From: Arion vulgaris
Lineage: Eukaryota; Mollusca; Gastropoda; Stylommatophora; Arionidae
Assembly: GCA_020796225.1 (NCBI GenBank)
Contig: CM036756.1
Span: 60,664,644 to 60,728,643, forward strand
DNA length: 64,000 nt
Direction: 5' to 3'
In this document: in pieces, positions 1 to 10,427 of the stretch
How positions within the stretch are numbered: position 1 is the first letter of the stretch
Layout of the letters: the number at the start of each line of letters is the position of its first letter
Program-made: the position numbers and the translations under genes
The notes under the pieces: generated by a model
Seen by the model: the letters and a program-made list of their open reading frames with translations, nothing else
Databases searched by the model: none
Told to the model about the DNA's origin: nothing

Positions 1-429
1 CCTCTATATGAAGATAAATAACCCCAAAGATCTGAACGAAGAAGTAATGATAGATGTTCTCACAGTATTAGAAATTAACTGGAGGCATAGTGACCAACTC
101 TCCACTCCTGTAGCTAAAAAACAAAAACCCACCAGGCATCGTTTTACATCTGCCTCTACTGGAACAAGACTAAAGTGGGACGGGATCCTGGTCCTTTTGA
201 ATTGTAAAACAATCGTTCCAAGTCCTTGTGTATTGGATGCAGGCAAAATAAAAGCGTAGCATATTTCCTTTCTTGTGTGTACCTTTAACATTCAATTGTA
301 CTTCTACCCAACTATATAAATGATTCATTAACTATGCGTCACCTATTCCATTATGTTGAACTTTTTTATTACAGAAGAGGAGGTTTGGGGAAGAGAACTA
401 ACACACAATAGCAAACAAAACAACTAATA
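1..429. other. Unassigned AT-rich sequence
   Basis: Two short opposed open frames (8-259 plus, 4-291 minus) overlap, and neither resembles a protein I know. A TTTTTTATTACAG acceptor-like sequence ends at 374 but leads into no useful frame. Confidence 0.3.
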
Positions 430-512
430 TTTTCATTGTCGGTGTGTATGCGTATATGTATTATTTATCCAATTTTCATTGTCGGTGTGTATGCGTATAT
501 GTATTATTTATC
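430..512. repeat. 43-bp direct duplication
   Basis: Two near-identical 43-bp copies, each containing TTTTCATTGTCGGTGTGTAT, stand head to tail. Confidence 0.85.
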
Positions 513-881
513 AACGTGTTACCCTTTCAGAGCGTATTCAGTCCTAACTTTAATATGAATTGTTTCGTATCCTCTGAGCTATACTTTTTGCCGTTTAACC
601 TTTTCCGATCCTATACTTTAAAGATAATGGAAAGATTATCCTCATGGCAACGCTTCCGCTTTAAAAGTAAAAAAATACGGAAGAACAGATGGCAAAAAAA
701 AATTAAAAAATAATGCGATGAAACAAAAAACTTGTCACGTGTCAACCGTTTTTTTTCTGGTTAGTAGCGTCCAAATTATGTAAAGTGTTCGGGTTTTTTT
801 AATTTGTGACATGGGGAAAGTTTGTTTCATACAACATTGCTTATCACATGTAATATTGATTGTGTTACGTATTTGAAGATT

Positions 882-965
882 CAGTTTTTTTCCGTTTGAC
901 AGCTATAAATTCAGGCGTACTCATTGCGCTTAATTTGACGCCTGTGTGATTTTCGCGTGAAGTCT
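882..965 (-). mobile_element. SINE family B fragment
   Basis: The reverse complement carries TACGCCTGAATTTATAG preceded by CTTCACGCGAAAAT. These match the 3' half of the family-B elements at 61475-61640 and 23474-23600. It is 5'-truncated. Confidence 0.55.
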
Positions 966-992
966 TACTTTCCATGCGCGCGTGCCTGACTC

Positions 993-1033
993 GTTCTTCT
1001 TCTTCGAACGTTCCATATCGACCACTTGCTAAC
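993..1033 (-). mobile_element. SINE family C 3'-end remnant
   Basis: Only the last ~40 bp of family C survive: (TTC)n, then TCGAACGTTCCATATCGACC, as seen at the tails of the full copies. Confidence 0.5.
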
Positions 1034-1448
1034 CATCGGCATGTATTTACCGCCAAATCTCTTTTCCATGTATTTATACACTCTTTTTCTACTTCACTTT
1101 TCATTCAGGCTACATGAAAGGGCTCATGTTATATTCCTCGAGTTTTCTTAATGTGTGTCCTATCTAGCGCTATCATCTTTTCTTCCCTTTTTCATTCCCT
1201 ATGATCGGTTTGGTTATCTCCGTAAGCACATTTGTGACCATATCGTACCACTTCAGTTTCTTTATTCTACACATTTTTGATGAATGTTTTCAATTTATTA
1301 TCTAATGTTTGGATTAATTTTCCACGTTTCTGACTTGTACAGTTGAACTGCATTAACACTGGAGTTGAATATTCTAATTGTGGTTCTATGTTTGATTTCT
1401 GTAGATACTTCCACCACCATAAAACAAAACAAGGATGATGGGTATTAC
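1034..1448. other. Unassigned sequence
   Basis: T-rich sequence without a credible frame, array or recognised element. Confidence 0.3.
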
Positions 1449-1614
1449 CAGTGGCGGCTCGTGCTCATTTTTGTTGGTGGGGCCAGACACAAATGTTCGG
1501 GAAAATCAAGGGTTTTGAGTTAGGTTATATTTTAATTTATAAAATAATAAATACACGATACACATTATTTTTGGTGGGGACGGTCCGCTGGCCCTTAATG
1601 ACGAGCCACTACTG
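1449..1614 (+). mobile_element. hAT-like MITE, copy 1
   Basis: It starts CAGTGGCGGCTCGTG and ends in a degraded inverted repeat, GACGAGCCACTACTG. The interior (GGTGGGGCCAGACA, TTTATAAAATAATAAATACA) matches the copy at 52393-52560. The flanking octamers agree at only 5 of 8 positions, so this is probably the oldest of the four copies. It is too short to encode transposase and would have been mobilised in trans. Confidence 0.75.
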
Positions 1615-1671
1615 TATATTATCAACTGTCCAGGAGGGCCCAGACTGCCATACTTCACCTCCGAACGGGTC

Positions 1672-1941
1672 ACAACAGAATGAGACACTGCCTGTACACT
1701 ACATTCAAGATAGGCACCAACGACCTGTGCTCATGTGGCTTGGCGAGTATGACAACAAAACATGTCCTACAGAACTGCCCCCAGTATGCAGACCTGAGAA
1801 GAAAGAGGTGGCTCACTTACACCAGCGCCCAAGACAAACTGTATGGCGTTGCTGACAATCTAAGGCAGACGGCGGTCTTTATTAAGAATCCGAAATCCAA
1901 GTCTAGTGAGAACGCAGAAGAAGAAGAGATACAAATTACCT
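1672..1941 (+). mobile_element. Non-LTR retrotransposon C-terminal fragment (Cys motif)
   Basis: An ~85-residue open frame holds LYTTFKIGTNDLCSCG, then THHVLQNCPQY-like text (actual KHVLQNCPQYADLRRKRW). This is the C-x-C ... H-x4-C pattern found downstream of the RNase H domain at the ORF2 C-terminus of some LINEs. It ends in TAG after an EEEE run. It is a 5'-truncated dead copy. An RNase H fragment follows at 2049 but in the wrong order, so the two come from different insertions or a rearrangement. Confidence 0.7.
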
Positions 1942-1977
1942 AGCGCGATGAAAGCTCATTGTGTCTTATGTACTCTT

Positions 1978-2040
1978 ATTCTGTCATATGTTATTCTGTC
2001 ATATGTTATTCTGTCATGTTATTCTGTCATATCTTATTCT
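1978..2040. repeat. Short T-rich tandem repeat (TCATATGTTATTCTG)
   Basis: About four imperfect copies of a 15-bp unit lie just 5' of the RNase H fragment. Confidence 0.6.
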
Positions 2041-2048
2041 GACATCTT

Positions 2049-2466
2049 TTATTGTAATCTGAGATCCAGAAGGGCAGGTTTTGGTATGAGTGGATGTCGT
2101 CTATTGAAGCTTCTAACCTCCAGAGGCTTTACGTGGATATACAGTCCTGGGCATGCGGGTGTTTACGGTAATGAGAGAGCAGACAGGCTTGCATCAACAG
2201 CATCGATTGTTGGGGAGTTGAAGATGGATAATGGGGATGTTCGTCGGTTTCTTCGCGACTGTCTGTTGAATGAGGACACTAAAATAGATGCTGAATTGGT
2301 CCAGCGATTTAAGCAGTTTGGCGTTACCCGGTGTACAAGTAGAGCTGGATGCCTGAGTGGCAGAGTGAGAGGTGTGCTTAATCAGCTAGCCATGGGAACC
2401 ATAAATATGCATACTATTCGATATCTGTTGGGGGCGACGGAGCACCTATGGGTCTGCCCGGAATGA
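2049..2466 (+). mobile_element. Non-LTR retrotransposon RNase H domain fragment
   Basis: The frame contains WIYSPGHAGVYGNERADRLA, the hallmark of the C-terminal half of RNase H in retroelements: a His loop, then the last catalytic Asp in ERADRLA. A linker follows, then NQLAMGTINMHTIRYLL and EHLWVCPE before TGA. The N-terminal RNase H catalytic residues, the reverse transcriptase and the endonuclease are missing. This is a truncated relic. Confidence 0.8.
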
Positions 2467-2526
2467 ATTGACGTCAGGTTAGTAACCAATAACCAATTGT
2501 GACATCTCTATAAATCCCCACTATTT

Positions 2527-2877
2527 GTCTACATTGCTGCCCAAACAATATGTCTGTTTCTACGTGTCTACATTGCTGCCCAAACAATATGTATGTTTCT
2601 ACGTGTCTACATTGCTGTCCAAACAATATGTATGTTTATACGCGTCTACATTGCTGCCCAAACAATATATCTGTTTCTACGTGTCTATATTGCTGCCCAA
2701 ACAATATGTATGTTTCTACGTGTCTACATTGCTGCCCAAACAATATGTATGTTTCTACGCGTCTACATTGCTGCCCAAACAATATGTATGTTTCTACGTG
2801 TCTACATTGCTGTCCAAACAATATGTATATTTCTACGCGTCTACATTGCTGCCCAAACAATATGTCTGTTTCTATCT
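2527..2877. repeat. 39-bp minisatellite, ~9 copies
   Basis: The unit holds GTCTACATTGCTGCCCAAAC and ATATGTNTGTTTCTACGY. Since 39 is divisible by three, several frames stay open through the array. Those frames are not genes. Confidence 0.95.
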
Positions 2878-3194
2878 GGTATATATTTCACCTAGATATT
2901 AATAATTTTATTACTTATGAAACAATGTTAACATATAACTATGAAAACAGAGTGAAACACCAACGTTACCCAAAAATATGCGCAAACAAACCGGTAATGT
3001 AACACTTCCGTCAGACTGTAACATATTGGGACAGGTCACGTTCCACTGTTATCAATCCTGCTTTGTACGTTCGTTATCTGTTGTTACGGTCAAACATTCC
3101 AAAGAAGGTCACGTTGCCTATGCAAGAATCACGTTACTTTTTAAAAAAACAATCACGCCACAGATACCAAGTCTTTGGTTTAAATATAACCCAA

Positions 3195-3197
<3 letters not shown>
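2878..3197. other. Unassigned sequence before the AT microsatellite
   Basis: It contains loosely repeated GTCACGTT motifs (3036-3140) but no convincing element. Confidence 0.3.

Positions 3198-3251
<54 letters not shown>
3198..3251. repeat. (TA)n microsatellite
   Basis: An uninterrupted TA run of about 54 bp. Confidence 0.97.
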
Positions 3252-3255
<4 letters not shown>

Positions 3256-3278
3256 ACGTACATGGCCATATATATGTT

Positions 3279-3514
3279 TTTAAAGGGCTTTAAAAGCCGA
3301 AGGATTGACTTCATTGCACCGGGTTTTACCCCATACGGCTCGGTCCCTCTCCGCAGAACTGACACGCCACCTGCCGAGAGTTTTGCACAAAGAAAAAATT
3401 CGGAGCTCCAGCAACAATCTTAGGGGGCTGAACAGAATGACGCTGTCCGAGCTCGAACTCATGATCTTCGACTCACAAGGCAAATGGCGTAACCACTTAG
3501 ACACAGAGACCTCT
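3279..3514 (-). mobile_element. SINE family E (tRNA-derived), copy 1
   Basis: In the element's sense (reverse complement) it begins with GTCTCTGTGTCTAAGTGGTT (A-box-like) and has a B-box region around 3446-3465. It ends in a conserved tail meaning 'GCAATGAAGTCAATCCTTCGG' in pieces. AT-rich flanks ending ATATATGT on both sides suggest a target duplication. Family members occur at 11840, 46115, 59382 and 60333. Confidence 0.65.
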
Positions 3515-3851
3515 TATATATATGTATAAACATTGAATAGTTTGATGTAGCAAGGACATAGACAGTTTTGTAAAGGAATAAGCTCAAAGCACAAATAAAT
3601 TGTGAATGTTTGGTGAGAACCTGCGTTCCAAATGGAACTGCAATAATTATTATATAACCACAAACACACACACACATCAGTCGATTCACATTTACTTGTT
3701 GACGATAACTTGATAATATTAATAACAGTTCTCCGTATTCTCTCAAATCTACTTAAAGCATCAGACATAAGTTTCCACTAGATGTTTCAGTTGACCAGAT
3801 TTGTTCATTCCAAGTTTTTTTCGTCTCTTCTTTCTCTGTCTACAATTCTTA
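3515..3851. other. Unassigned AT-rich sequence
   Basis: A short (CA)n tract lies at 3659-3675. The minus-strand frames here have no recognisable content. Confidence 0.3.
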
Positions 3852-4040
3852 TACTTCTTCAAACGCTCCATCTCGACAACTTGTAAAACCATTCTGTGTG
3901 ATTCGTGTGTTGTCTGAGCATAAGGGTGATTGTACTTTGTGCTAGTTATTAGCCTACAAGTAGGCAAACACATCCGATTTCTGCGACGCATTTTATTTAC
4001 TAGGTAGCTTCCTAGGCCCCTACCTCAGCCGCTTCTTATG
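3852..4040 (-). mobile_element. SINE family C, copy 1
   Basis: The reverse complement carries the family-C order: ...TAGTAAATAAAA..GCAGAAATCGGATGTG, CTACTTGTAGGC, CAAAGTACAATCAC, TCAGA, then GGTT..CAAGTTGTCGAGATGGAGCG and a GAAG tail. The 5' head is missing. Confidence 0.65.
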
Positions 4041-4049
4041 ACATACGGT

Positions 4050-4140
4050 GTAGATTGCAGGGAACAGAACGATGCGGTCCAGATTAGAACCAACGACCTT
4101 CAGAACGCCGGGCATACACGTAACTATTTAGCCACAGAGA
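4050..4140 (-). mobile_element. SINE family E tRNA-like head
   Basis: The reverse complement reads GTCTCTGTGGCTAAATAGTT (A-box) ... GGTTCTAATCTGG (B-box) ... CGTTCTGTTC, the tRNA-like head shared with copies at 3279 and 59382. It abuts the family-C fragment. Confidence 0.55.
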
Positions 4141-4200
4141 CACTCTTGAGAGAAAGAGAGAATTGAAGAGATATACACACATATAGAAACTTGGAAATAT

Positions 4201-4557
4201 ACTTTGAAATCAGAAAGTTTTTAAACTTGATTTGATTTATTGAGAGAGAGAGAGAGAGAGACTTGATTATCTACTTTGAAATGATAGTCTTTAAACTTTA
4301 TTTGATTTATTGAAAGAGAGAGAGAGAGACTTAATTATTTACTTTGAAATCAGAAAGTCTTTAAACTTGATTTGATTTACTGAGGGAGAGAGAGAGGGAG
4401 AGAGAGAGAGAGAGAGAGAGAGACTTGATTATCTACTTTGAAATGATAAAGTCTTTAAACTTGATTTGATTTGATGAAAGAGAGAGAGAGAGAGAAGAGA
4501 GAGAGGGGGAAGACTTGATTATTTACTTTGAAATGATAACGTTTTTAAACTTGATTT
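4201..4557. repeat. Compound (GA)n minisatellite, ~5 copies of 70-95 bp
   Basis: Each copy is TACTTTGAAATNA..GTCTTTAAACTTGATTTG followed by a GA run of variable length. The GA runs explain the variable period. Confidence 0.9.
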
Positions 4558-5440
4558 ATACACTAGCACTGATACAAAAAATTGTTCATCTTATTTACAT
4601 GACATGAGCTACCAACAGAAAATCAATAATGTTGCTCCCGAAATTTGACTGCATCAAATGAGAACGCAAAAGTAATTGGTTTATGGAAATTGACATGATT
4701 CAGAAAGGCCCTGAACCCCATTATACGTTTGTGGCGTAGAGGCCTCTGCTCGTCAGAAATGAGTGATGGACGACAAGAGAGATGTCTAGATCTGGCATGT
4801 GTACATTCTGGAAGCATGAACAACGATTTATTATGAATTTGTTGTTTATGATTTCAATATTTCATTTCGCTCTCTGGAAATATTGTCTATAACTCAATGT
4901 TGTCTGCTGTATAAGCTTTACTGTCTTCTGTAGTTCACATAAAGATTATTGTAGATATTTTTCGTTTTGTTTGACTGTGTATGTGAGTTTGCTTTTGTAT
5001 ATCTATCTTTTTTTGAAGAAGTTTTGAAGATGTATTCATCATATACATGGTACTGCCAAGTGTCCTGATCTAAAACGTTCAATGATAACATTCTTTAACT
5101 CATTGTGAACCAAACGTCACACTACCTGGCTTTGGATTGGACGCCCTTTTACCAGGAGCCATACTAAAGGGCGTCTTTTATTGCAAAAACAAATGGCTTG
5201 TAAAAAAAACTCTTGCCCCGATCCACTGAAACTTAATCTACTCATATTTTAGTAGTTATGTGTTGACTGTCCATATTGGTGACTTTCTGATTTGATTTAT
5301 TCATCGTTTTATTCTGATACGTATTTAGTACATCTGTTTGCTCATCAGCAGTACCTTCCTTGGGCTGTCGATGCTATGTCTCATTTTCTGGTATTCCACA
5401 GTGAGATGGTATCCACTGAACTGCGACAAGAACGTGCCCT
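4558..5440. other. Unassigned sequence
   Basis: No frame or element is recognised. An imperfect hairpin (GACGCCCTTT ... AAAGGGCGTC) lies at 5141-5174. Confidence 0.3.
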
Positions 5441-5934
5441 GGCTAGAGTTCAGACAGCAAGGTTTGATGACATGGCAATTGTCTTCACTTAACTTGGCTA
5501 GAGTTCAGACAGCAAGGTTTGATGACATGCAATTGTCTTCACTTAACCTGGCTAGAGTTCAGATAGCAAGGTTTGATGACATGGCAATTGTCTTCACTTA
5601 ACCTGGCTAGAGTTCAGACAGCAAGGTTTGATGACATGGCAATTGTCTTCACTTAACTTGGATAGAGTTCAGACAGCAAGGTTTGATGACATGGCAATTG
5701 TCTTCACTTAACCTGGCTAGAGTTCAGATAGCAAGGTTTGATGACATGGCAATTGTCTTCACTTAACCTGGCTAGAGTTCAGACAGCAAGGTTTGATGAC
5801 ATGGCAATTGTCTTCACTTAACTTGGATAGAGTTCAGACAGCAAGGTTTGATGACATGGCAATTGTCTTCACTTAACCTGGCTAGAGTTCAGATAGCAAG
5901 GTTTGATGACATGGCAATTGTCTTCACTTAACTG
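5441..5934. repeat. 55-bp minisatellite, 9 copies with a three-unit higher order
   Basis: The unit contains GGCTAGAGTTCAGACAGCAA and TTTGATGACATGGCAATTGT. Single-base variants recur in the order A-B-C from copy to copy, giving a 165-bp super-repeat. Copy 2 has lost one base. Confidence 0.95.
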
Positions 5935-6189
5935 CTTGGTATGATAATCTTGCATCTGTCAAGAATAAAACATGGTAACCGAGATTGATGTTCACCAGTT
6001 TCTCAGTTATCATCATGATTGCCTGAGTTCATACATCACAGTTATGATTAAGATTCCAATAAAACTTATAGTTACTGCAAACAATCAAAAAACGAACGTA
6101 TGGAACTTGATTATTAGTGTTGGCAAAATGCAATATTTTCATCAAATTATGTATAAGCTAACAATAAGTGATAGATCATCATAATCGAC
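5935..6189. other. Unassigned AT-rich sequence
   Basis: A 70-codon plus-strand frame (5972-6184) has no recognisable content. Confidence 0.3.
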
Positions 6190-6361
6190 TTTTTTCGATC
6201 TAGAAGCACTTGAACATCGTAACCCTTCGGTTCGGTGCCACGAACACCGTAAATCTGGAGAACCTGTGGCTTTTCTGCCAGACCGCGGAATTGAACCGCA
6301 CTCACAGGGGCTTGTCACCCGTCGTCCAACGCACTACGAACACGCTGGGCAGGCGGGCTAA
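6190..6361 (-). mobile_element. SINE family D, copy 1 (internally deleted)
   Basis: The sense strand begins GCCCGCCTGCCCAGCGTGTT, has an A-box in GTAGTGCGTTGGACGACGGG and a B-box GGTTCAATTCC, then CAGAAAAGCCACAGG and the GGTGTTCGTGGCACCGAACC block. It lacks the CATGG..AGCTGAAAGCT segment of other copies. TAATCGAC flanks both sides (6182-6189 and 6362-6369), a clean target duplication. Confidence 0.85.
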
Positions 6362-6421
6362 TAATCGACAATGACAACAACTTTATCTTTATGTTGGAAC
6401 AATTCTACAGTGTGTTAATTC

Positions 6422-6681
6422 TACAGTGTGTTCAACGTAAAAGCAGCCTGTGAATGGAGCTAATCTGGCATATAGGTATGGAAATGGAAAGGTTCAGTTA
6501 TGACGTAGTATAGGTCAAGGTTGTGTGATGGTGTGTAATTGAAGTGCGGAAGGGCAATGAACAAATGTGACGTAGGATAAGCTAGTCAGAACCAGTTTAA
6601 GTAGTAAACAGACGAGATACAATGCGTACCTGGCAAATTTCTATTTATCACTGGGGCTGCTTTTAAGTTGAACACCCTGTA
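6422..6681. mobile_element. Tc1/mariner-like foldback element
   Basis: The left arm (6422-6448) and right arm (6655-6681) are 27-bp inverted repeats matching at 25 positions. They start TACAGKGTGTTCAACKTAAA and end GCAGCC, with TA at the outer ends as for a TA target. The 206-bp interior has no transposase frame. Confidence 0.65.
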
Positions 6682-6813
6682 GAATGTTCCGGTTAAATGT
6701 CCCTATACTATCATATTCTTGCATGGAAGCTTCGGGCTGCTTTTAAGTTGAACACCCTGTAGAATGTTCCGGTTAAATGTCCCTATACTATTACATTCTT
6801 GCACGGAAGCTTC
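6654..6813. repeat. 80-bp direct duplication covering the right arm of the foldback
   Basis: Two copies (6654-6733 and 6734-6813) differ at only a few bases. Each starts GGGCTGCTTTTAAGTTGAAC. Confidence 0.9.
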
Positions 6814-7029
6814 TATCACATGTAAAACTCGTCAATATCGAAATAATAGAGCATAGATTATCACTCTATTCTTTCAGACAACAGACCTCCTTCCTGTCTT
6901 AGCTAGAATTTGATACGTTTTTCTTCACAGTACGTTCGTGCTTTTTCTATTTCTTTAAATTATCCTTCCTTCTTTAGATTACTTGAAATATTATTGATAT
7001 ATTCAATGTTGTCTCTTGTATAAACTTCA
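6814..7029. other. Unassigned sequence
   Basis: T-rich, with no recognised element. Confidence 0.3.
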
Positions 7030-7250
7030 TTATCTTTGGTTCATCATCATCAGGTAGGCTGTCCCTTCCGGAACGTCTCCCATGACAGTAGTCCTGAAAA
7101 ACTCTATTCTGTGCAAGATGACTGACGTCAGCAACAGTCATTTTCAGATCGTCAATGACATCTTGCACCCATTATCCTCTAGGTCTTCCTATCACTCTTC
7201 TTCTATAAGTATCTTTTCCAGGCACTAATGTCGTTTAATGTGTCCGAAGT
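7030..7250 (-). mobile_element. LINE 3' end, family L2
   Basis: Read on the minus strand: GRPR..WVQDVIDDLKMTVADVSHL then AQNRVFQDYCHG, followed by a (GATGAT)n tail. The same C-terminal text recurs at 32630-32830 and 46965-47232. It is 5'-truncated and frameshifted. Confidence 0.75.
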
Positions 7251-7694
7251 ATTTAATTGTCCTTATTTTTTATGCTCTTTAATATCCGTATAAGATATTA
7301 CAGTCTTTAGCTGCTCACACAGAAATGCGTGAAGTTTTATTTCCAGTGTTGTTTCACTAGACCAGTGAGTTTGCATCAGTATATCATACCCGAGGCAGTT
7401 TTGAAGTATGTGCTATGCAGTCTGGGGTGTTTGTTTGTCCACATGTGCACATGGCTGAATTGCCAATATTGAATGTCGTATAGATGTGATTGCAGAATCG
7501 ATTGTGTCATGTTCTGCTGCGCAAAATGACAATATTCCATTTATTATTTGTCTGTACAGCGTTGGTTTAATTATGAAGATGGTTAGAGGCTAGATTCACC
7601 GACAAATTGAAAACTTTTCTTATCGCGGGAAAGTGTATGACAATGTCTAGAAATTCTGTGCTTTCCTCGTCAATTATTTGTTATATGATAGTTT
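7251..7694. other. Unassigned sequence
   Basis: It may hold further decayed LINE sequence, but no frame is readable. Confidence 0.25.
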
Positions 7695-8541
7695 GAAACA
7701 TGACGTAGAAGTGACATGACAGAAGAATACTGAAACATGACGTAGAAGTGACATGACAGAAGAATACTGACACATAACGTAGAAGTGACAGATAAATACT
7801 GAAAGATGATGTAGAAGTGGTAGAAGAATACTGAAAGATTATCTAGAAGTGTAGGAAGAATAATTAAAACTAAAGTAGAAGTTGTGGAATAATACTGAAA
7901 ACTGATGTTGAAGTGGAGGAAGAATACTTAAAACTAAAGTAGAAGTTGTGGAATAATACTGAAAACTGATGTTGAAGTGGAGGAAGAATACTTAAAACTA
8001 AAGTAGAAGTTGTGGAAGAATACTGAAAGATGATGTAGAAGTGGAGGAAGAATACTGAACGACAATATAGAAGTGGAGGAAGAATACTGAAAGATGATGT
8101 AGAAGTGGAGGAAGAATACTGAAAGATGATATTGAAGTGGAGGAAGAATACTGAAAGATGATGTAGAAGTGGAGGAAGAATACTGAAAGATGATGTAGAA
8201 GTGGAGGAAGAATACTGAAAGATGATGTAGAAGTGGAGGAAGAATACTGAAAGATGATGTAGAAGTGGAGGAAGAATACTGAAAGATGATGTAGAAGTGG
8301 AGGAAGAATATTGAAAGATGATGTAGAAGTGGAGGAAGAATACTGAAAGATGATGTAGAAGTGGAGGAAGAATACTGAAAGATGATGTAGAAGTGGAGGA
8401 AGAATACTGAAAGATGATGTAGAAGTGGAGGAAGAATACTGAAAGATGATGTAGAAGTGGAGGAAGAATACTGAAAGATGATGTAGAAGTGGAGGAAGAA
8501 TACTGAAAGATGATGTAGAAGTGGAGGAAGAATACTGAAAG
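7695..8541. repeat. 32-bp minisatellite, ~26 copies
   Basis: The core unit is GATGATGTAGAAGTGGAGGA + AGAATACTGAAA. Left-edge copies (7695-8040) are diverged and include 37-bp variants. The copies from 8080 on are almost identical, which indicates recent homogenisation inside an older array. Confidence 0.95.
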
Positions 8542-8998
8542 ATAAAGAAGTCTAGTAAATTGGAGAGAAAAATGAGAAAGCTAAAAAAAAGTGTCTCGTA
8601 ATGGCACTGGTGACAGCCACATCAATCTTCAATGTTCATCACACGCTGGATAAACATCCTTATAGACATGATTTATTTATTATCTATATTTATTGTATTT
8701 ATGATGCAAAACTTATACTCTATAAAGTGTGGAGAGAGAAGGAAAGAGAGAGAATAGGTGAACAAATTCCTACAGCAAATTTGGGTAGAACATACCTAAT
8801 CATGGGGTCAACCGCTAACATAGGCAAGCTTCTGGCTATTGACAGTAAACGACAGGAAGGCTAAATTGGTAACAGTCAAGTCAATTTTAGCCGTGTCTGA
8901 CAGATTGGCTGTCCTCTATTGGTATGTCCTGTGTCTATTACCCTTGGGTTAATAGAAGGTGATGTCTAGATTCCAACTAGTTGCTGTACTCGTCCAGT
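8542..8998. other. Unassigned sequence
   Basis: An 87-codon frame (8601-8864) has no recognisable content and includes a GAGAGAAGGAAAGAGAGAG low-complexity run. Confidence 0.3.
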
Positions 8999-9241
8999 CC
9001 TTCTGTCTCATTTGTGCGTGTATATATCTATTTCATCTCTCATTTGTACATGTATATGTATATTTATTCATCTCTCATATGTGCTTGTGTGTATGTATAT
9101 ATATATTTATATATTTCTTATCTCTCATTTCTGTTTCTCATCATCACTCATTTGTGTATGTGTGTGTGTGTATATATATATATATTTTTATCAATTTGTT
9201 ATCTGTGAGTGTATACATATTTTTCAATTTACCATCTGTGC

Positions 9242-9286
<45 letters not shown>

Positions 9287-9328
9287 AAGAGAGAGAGAGA
9301 GTGAGAAAGAGAGAGAGAAAGAGAGAGA
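8999..9328. repeat. Degenerate T-rich tandem repeat with (TA)n and (GA)n tracts
   Basis: Loose copies of CTCATTTGTGCGTGTATAT run to 9245, then (TA)n to 9271 and (GA)n to 9328. All open frames across it are low-complexity. Confidence 0.85.
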
Positions 9329-9562
9329 CCGGGCATGAACTAGCAGCTGCAACGATGGTTTCACAATCAAAGGAGACCTGGTCGCTCCCCGCTTTGGCCA
9401 CACTCCAGCCGACCCAGGTAAATATGATAACTAAAGATAAGTTATTAAAGAAGGTAACTAACCATGTCCTACCGAAATGCTTAACATGTAACACTTCGAA
9501 TTATATCCTTAACACTTTCTATCACGATGCCACCTGTATGTTGCCTGGGTTCACAACCGGAA

Positions 9563-9795
9563 GAAATACTAGTAACACTGCGACCTACAAGCCGTGTCGT
9601 AAGAGGTGACTGAGGAAGGGGCATGGGGAAGCTACCTAGTAAATAAAAAGCATCGCAGAAATTGGATGTGCTGAATAGCCTACTTGTACGTGCATAACTG
9701 GCAGAACGTATTATCGCTTTTAGGCTCAGATCACATACAAATCACCAAGAGTGGTTTAACAAGTGTATATGGATATGGAGCGTTCGAAGAAAAAT
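9563..9795 (+). mobile_element. SINE family C, copy 2
   Basis: It carries AACACTGCGACCTACAAG, GTCGTAAGAGGTGACTGAGG, TAAATAAAAAGCATCGCAGA, CTACTTGTACGTGCATAACT and GGATATGGAGCGTTCGAAGA in family order. The head is degraded. Confidence 0.75.
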
Positions 9796-9984
9796 GAACA
9801 GACGAATATCACTATGCCATTACTTGCTATTTCTCTCTCTCTCGCGATCACCGCCCAGACCGATGTACCAGATCTCCCCTTAAATTCTATTCATGTGGAA
9901 ATATTGATTCATGCAGCCTTAGCATTGGTGTATTTTACGTCACATCTTTAGCACCATTTGGAGCTCTGGTGCTTATCCATCGAC

Positions 9985-10171
9985 GATGTGTCCGGTTTCA
10001 GCCAGCGTTTACTCGGTTCGCTTTCCGTTCTGTAGCCATCTAGTGTTTTTTACGGTGTAGGGTAGTTAGCGCCACGCCCAACCTCCTTAGACGCCTCTTA
10101 CGACGTACGTGGCAGGTAACAGTTGTTCTATTCCTTACACCCCAATTTGGGCCCCGGTAACCACTCGGGCG
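9985..10171 (-). mobile_element. SINE family A, copy 1 (diverged)
   Basis: The minus strand starts TCGCCCGAGTGGTTACCGGG and runs through GGGTGTAAGGAATAGAAC and GTACGTCGTAAGAGGCGTCT. The part corresponding to the middle of the element is replaced by unrelated sequence and the tail is missing. Confidence 0.7.
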
Positions 10172-10427
10172 ACTTGTTATTTGATTTCCTTACCTTCTAC
10201 TTCAGAGAAAAATGTTTGCTTGTGCCAGGTGTGTACAGGTGAACCTGATATTCTTTGCATATTCCATTATTGTAATTTGAGTTGGGTCTGTGTTAATGTA
10301 TCAAGTATAGAATTGCACTGTGCTTTTTATATGTTTGTATCAAAATCAATAACTACTATTCTCATTAACTGGCCTTGTCATATTTGACAAGTTATGTATC
10401 CCAGTTGTTCTATGGCGTGTTCAAGGG
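10172..10427. other. Unassigned sequence
   Basis: A 92-codon frame (10109-10387) overlaps SINE A and is not supported. Confidence 0.3.

Noticed and set aside
361..430. Exon after the acceptor-like TTTTTTATTACAG at 374
   Set aside because: All three frames stop within about 17 codons and no donor follows.
1672..2466. An intact retrotransposon ORF2
   Set aside because: Reverse transcriptase and endonuclease motifs are absent and the two fragments are in the wrong order.
5141..5174. Terminator-like hairpin
   Set aside because: A 10-bp stem with a T-rich 3' side, but this is eukaryotic DNA with no gene upstream. It is more likely a chance inverted repeat or a small transposon remnant.
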